The position numbers and the translations under genes are program-made. Positions 60,736-64,000 of a stretch of 64,000 bases of DNA are shown here, piece after piece. Numbering within the stretch: position 1 is the first letter of the stretch; every line of letters starts with the position of its first letter. The DNA is from Rodentibacter caecimuris (GTDB lineage: Bacteria; Pseudomonadota; Gammaproteobacteria; Enterobacterales; Pasteurellaceae): contig MLAA01000010.1 in the NCBI GenBank assembly GCA_001998905.1, forward strand, positions 1 through 64,000, in the 5' to 3' direction. Under the pieces are notes generated by a model that was given only the letters and a program-made list of their open reading frames with translations, was not told the DNA's origin and made no database searches.

Positions 60736-62199
60736 TTAGCTCATCCGATAATTCGGCGCTTCCTTAGTAATTGTAACGTCATGGACGTGGCTTTCTTTGA
60801 TACCTGCACCACTGATACGTACAAACTCAGCTTTAGTACGGAGTTCCTCAATCGTAGCACAACCGGTTAAGCCCATACAAGAACGTAATCCCCCCATCTG
60901 TTGATGAATAATTTCTTTCAAATAACCTTTATATGGAATCCGCCCCTCAATACCTTCCGGTACCAATTTATCCGCCGCATTATCCGATTGGAAATAGCGA
61001 TCACTTGAACCTTTTGACATAGCCCCTAAGGATCCCATTCCGCGATAAGATTTAAATGCTCTTCCTTGGTACAGCTCAATTTCTCCCGGTGCTTCTTCCG
61101 TACCAGCAAACATAGAACCAACCATAACACAACTTGCTCCCGCAGCAATAGCTTTGGCAATATCACCAGAATAACGGATACCTCCGTCAGCAATCACAGG
61201 AATACCTCGCTCTTTTAATGCTTCAGCTGCATCTGCAATAGCGGTGATTTGCGGTACACCTACACCGGTAACAATACGAGTAGTACAGATTGAACCAGGT
61301 CCAATACCGATTTTAACAGCGCTGGCACCGGCATCAGCAAGTGCTATCGCACCCTCAGCAGTAGCAACATTACCAGCAATGATCGGTAGGTCAGGATATT
61401 TAGCACGAGTCTCACGCACTCTTTGTAGTACCCCTTCAGAATGACCATGAGAAGAATCAATTAATAACACATCAACCCCAGCTTTAACTAAAGCATCAAT
61501 CCGCTCCTCATTACCTGCGCTGGCACCAACAGCTGCACCAACACGCAAACGTCCAAATTCATCTTTACAAGCATTAGGTTTACTCTCTGCTTTTTGATAG
61601 TCCTTGAGAGTAATCATTCCCTTTAACTTAAATTCATCACTCACCATAAGCACTTTTTCCACTCTATGCTCATGCATTAAGCGGAAAATTTCTTCACGAG
61701 TCGCCCCCTCTTTAACAGTGACTAAACATGATTTCGGCGTCATAAAATCGGCCACGGTTTTTGTTAAATCAGAAACGAAGCGAGTATCACGGCCAGTAAT
61801 AATACCAACTAAATTAGCATCTTCATCTACAACTGGATAACCGGCAAACCCATTTTTCTTCACAATTTCGGCTAACTCTGCAAGAGTTAAGTTTGGTGAA
61901 ACAGTAACAGGTTCAGAAACAATACCACTTTCAAATTTTTTCACTTTACGTACACGATCCGCCTGCCGTTCTATTGACATATTTTTATGAATAAAACCAA
62001 TACCTCCTTCTTGTGCAAGGGAAATGGCTAGCTTCGTTTCCGTTACCGTATCCATTGCAGCAGAAAGCATAGGAATATTTAGACGAATAGTTTTAGTGAG
62101 TTGAGTAGAAAGGTTGGCTGTATTTGGAAGTACAGTAGAATGTGCAGGAACGAGTAAAACATCGTCAAAGGTCAAAGCCTCTTTTTTAATTCTAAGCAT
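60736..62199 (-). CDS. guaB: Inosine-5'-monophosphate dehydrogenase
   Basis: GuaB oxidises IMP to XMP, committing purines to GMP. The 487-residue protein has the TIM barrel with the catalytic loop [15 protein letters not shown] (about 299-313), two inserted CBS domains (about 93-205) and the active-site flap. It is divergent from birA, as I recall in H. influenzae, and guaA is not in the window. A run of AT-rich DNA (62200-62339) holds both promoters. Confidence 0.98.
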   Translation of the reverse strand: MLRIKKEALTFDDVLLVPAHSTVLPNTANLSTQLTKTIRLNIPMLSAAMDTVTETKLAISLAQEGGIGFIHKNMSIERQADRVRKVKKFESGIVSEPVTVSPNLTLAELAEIVKKNGFAGYPVVDEDANLVGIITGRDTRFVSDLTKTVADFMTPKSCLVTVKEGATREEIFRLMHEHRVEKVLMVSDEFKLKGMITLKDYQKAESKPNACKDEFGRLRVGAAVGASAGNEERIDALVKAGVDVLLIDSSHGHSEGVLQRVRETRAKYPDLPIIAGNVATAEGAIALADAGASAVKIGIGPGSICTTRIVTGVGVPQITAIADAAEALKERGIPVIADGGIRYSGDIAKAIAAGASCVMVGSMFAGTEEAPGEIELYQGRAFKSYRGMGSLGAMSKGSSDRYFQSDNAADKLVPEGIEGRIPYKGYLKEIIHQQMGGLRSCMGLTGCATIEELRTKAEFVRISGAGIKESHVHDVTITKEAPNYRMS

Positions 62200-62339
62200 T
62201 GCAATATTTCCGTAAGTAAAGTTAGTGTTAAAAAATATTGCGGCGGGATTATACAGATTTTCCCTAATTTTTAAAATGAATTTTTTACAAAAAATACTTT
62301 TTTGTGCGATGATGGTACAAACTTAATTAAGGAGACAAA

Positions 62340-63254
62340 ATGAACGTTTTATTAAATTATTTATCTGACTGCCTACCTAAAGTGCGGTCAGATATAATGA
62401 AACTTTGTAGTTTTTCTGAAATACAATTACAACAAGAGATAGAAGCTATGCGTAAGCAAGGTCTAAATATTATTGAAGATGAGTGCAATGTATATCTTGT
62501 ACCTGAATTACCGCTATTAAATTTAAATAAAATTTCAACCGCACTTTCCCCATATAATATTTATTACCACTCCATTATTTCCTCTACAAATGAATTTATT
62601 TTAGACAATATGGATACGCTCCATAAAGGTGATTTGTGCTTGACCGAATATCAATCAGCAGGACGTGGACGGCGAGGAAGACAATGGTTTTCGCCTTTTG
62701 CAGGACAAATAATGTTTAGTTTTTACTGGACTCTAAATCCTAAAATGAATTTTGAAGGATTAAGCTTAATTGTCGGGTTAGCTATTGCAGAAACTTTAGA
62801 GGCAAAAGTCAAATGGCCAAATGATATTTTGCTTTTCGGACGTAAGTTAGCCGGAATATTAATCGAAATTTCCAAGGTTAAAAACGGTCAACTCAATTTA
62901 GTCATTGGCGTTGGTATCAATGTTTCAATTCCTAAACAAATCAACGTCGATCAATCTTATGCTCAATTAACAGAAATTCAACCTGAAATAAATCGAGATA
63001 CATTGATCCCACAATTAATTCATAATATTTATGATCATTTAACCCGATTCGAAAAAAAAGGTATCGATCAATATATACAAAAGAAATGGCAACAGTTCGA
63101 TGAATATTTCGGCAGTGAGGTTAACATCATTAAGGAAAAGGAAATTATTTCCGGCATAGCCCAAGGAATTAATGAACACGGATATATACGCTTAGCGCAC
63201 TTAGAGGAGACGCTTTATTTCAATGCAGGAGAAGTATCCTTAAGGAAAAAGTAG
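62340..63254 (+). CDS. birA: Bifunctional biotin ligase / biotin operon repressor
   Basis: BirA biotinylates the acetyl-CoA carboxylase carrier protein and can repress biotin genes. The 304-residue protein has a short N-terminal winged-helix part (about 1-55), then the ligase core: SSTNEFIL, YQSAGRGRRGRQWFSP (biotinyl-AMP loop, about 103-118), VKWPNDILLFGRKLAGILIE, and a C-terminal SH3-like domain. Because the N-terminal domain is degenerate-looking (two uptake words at 62379-62387 and 62538-62546 fall in or near it), DNA-binding activity is less certain than ligase activity. Confidence 0.94.
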   Translation: MNVLLNYLSDCLPKVRSDIMKLCSFSEIQLQQEIEAMRKQGLNIIEDECNVYLVPELPLLNLNKISTALSPYNIYYHSIISSTNEFILDNMDTLHKGDLCLTEYQSAGRGRRGRQWFSPFAGQIMFSFYWTLNPKMNFEGLSLIVGLAIAETLEAKVKWPNDILLFGRKLAGILIEISKVKNGQLNLVIGVGINVSIPKQINVDQSYAQLTEIQPEINRDTLIPQLIHNIYDHLTRFEKKGIDQYIQKKWQQFDEYFGSEVNIIKEKEIISGIAQGINEHGYIRLAHLEETLYFNAGEVSLRKK

Positions 63255-63372
63255 GACACTATTAGATTAGCCAGTACGTTAATCTATAAAATGCAGCTAA
63301 TTCATTGCAATGATTAACAAAATCTGCATAAAAGATATTACTGGAACTTTTAGTGTCAGAAGTACATAACAA

Positions 63373-63400
63373 AAAGAGCGGTTACTTTTAACCGCTCTTT
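63373..63400. terminator. Bidirectional terminator between birA and murA
   Basis: A perfect 12-bp stem AAAGAGCGGTTA/TAACCGCTCTTT with a 4-base loop lies between converging genes, with T residues on both strands. Confidence 0.9.
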
Positions 63401-63406
63401 CCCGTG

Positions 63407-64000
<594 letters not shown>

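Overview
This window is a contiguous piece of chromosome from a member of the Pasteurellaceae. About 36 copies of the Haemophilus-type DNA uptake sequence (9-base core AAGTGCGGT, either strand) are scattered through genes and intergenic DNA. The base composition is AT-rich. Several gene blocks follow the Haemophilus influenzae order: tRNA-fMet/rimP/nusA/infB, murI-recG-spoT-rpoZ-gmk, queC-queD-queE, ygiM-cca-lolB-ispE-prs and guaB/birA. Treating these as conserved blocks rests on my recall of that genome, not on a search. The species cannot be named from the sequence, but the Hin-type uptake word places it in the Haemophilus/Aggregatibacter/Pasteurella/Histophilus side of the family rather than the Actinobacillus pleuropneumoniae side.

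Layout. 0-5 kb: translation and transcription operon infB-nusA-rimP behind initiator tRNA, with a 44-residue glycine-rich lipoprotein just upstream of the tRNA. 5-11 kb: mannose-family PTS (manXYZ) with yobD, a TreR-like repressor, two small lipoproteins and a YecM-like protein. 11-20 kb: radA, an RbsR-like repressor, then murI, recG, spoT, rpoZ, gmk. 20-27 kb: gapA, tehA, rnb, fabI, a NIF3-family gene. 27-29 kb: queuosine precursor genes queE-queD-queC behind a preQ1-I riboswitch. 29-33 kb: ilvE, the small RNA gene gcvB, gcvA, rlmM. 33-40 kb: prlC, moeA-moeB, a 1-kb gene-poor stretch, yedE-yedF. 40-47 kb: a kinase-like gene, a DUF1439 gene, an acyl-CoA ligase, DUF302, a TorD-like chaperone, a quinone reductase-like gene, nfeD-qmcA. 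47-52 kb: ygiM, cca, lolB, ispE, prs. 52-58.4 kb: nrdA, purA, fbp, nrdB, with nrdA and nrdB separated by 3.1 kb. 58.4-64 kb: a decayed glycosyltransferase remnant, a DMT transporter, a frameshifted HAD phosphatase gene, guaB, birA and the 3' part of murA, which runs off the right edge.

The most interesting non-protein signals are: (1) a GcvB small RNA divergent from gcvA, whose GU-rich seed is perfectly complementary over 10 bases to the leader of the adjacent ilvE gene just upstream of its ribosome binding site; (2) a preQ1-I riboswitch whose pseudoknot strand is the ribosome binding site of queC; (3) two NrdR boxes 31 bp apart over the nrdA promoter but none seen before the separated nrdB; (4) broken genes in the 58.4-60.7 kb interval. 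There is no CRISPR array, intact insertion sequence, prophage or recognisable defence island in the window. Most of it is housekeeping core genome.
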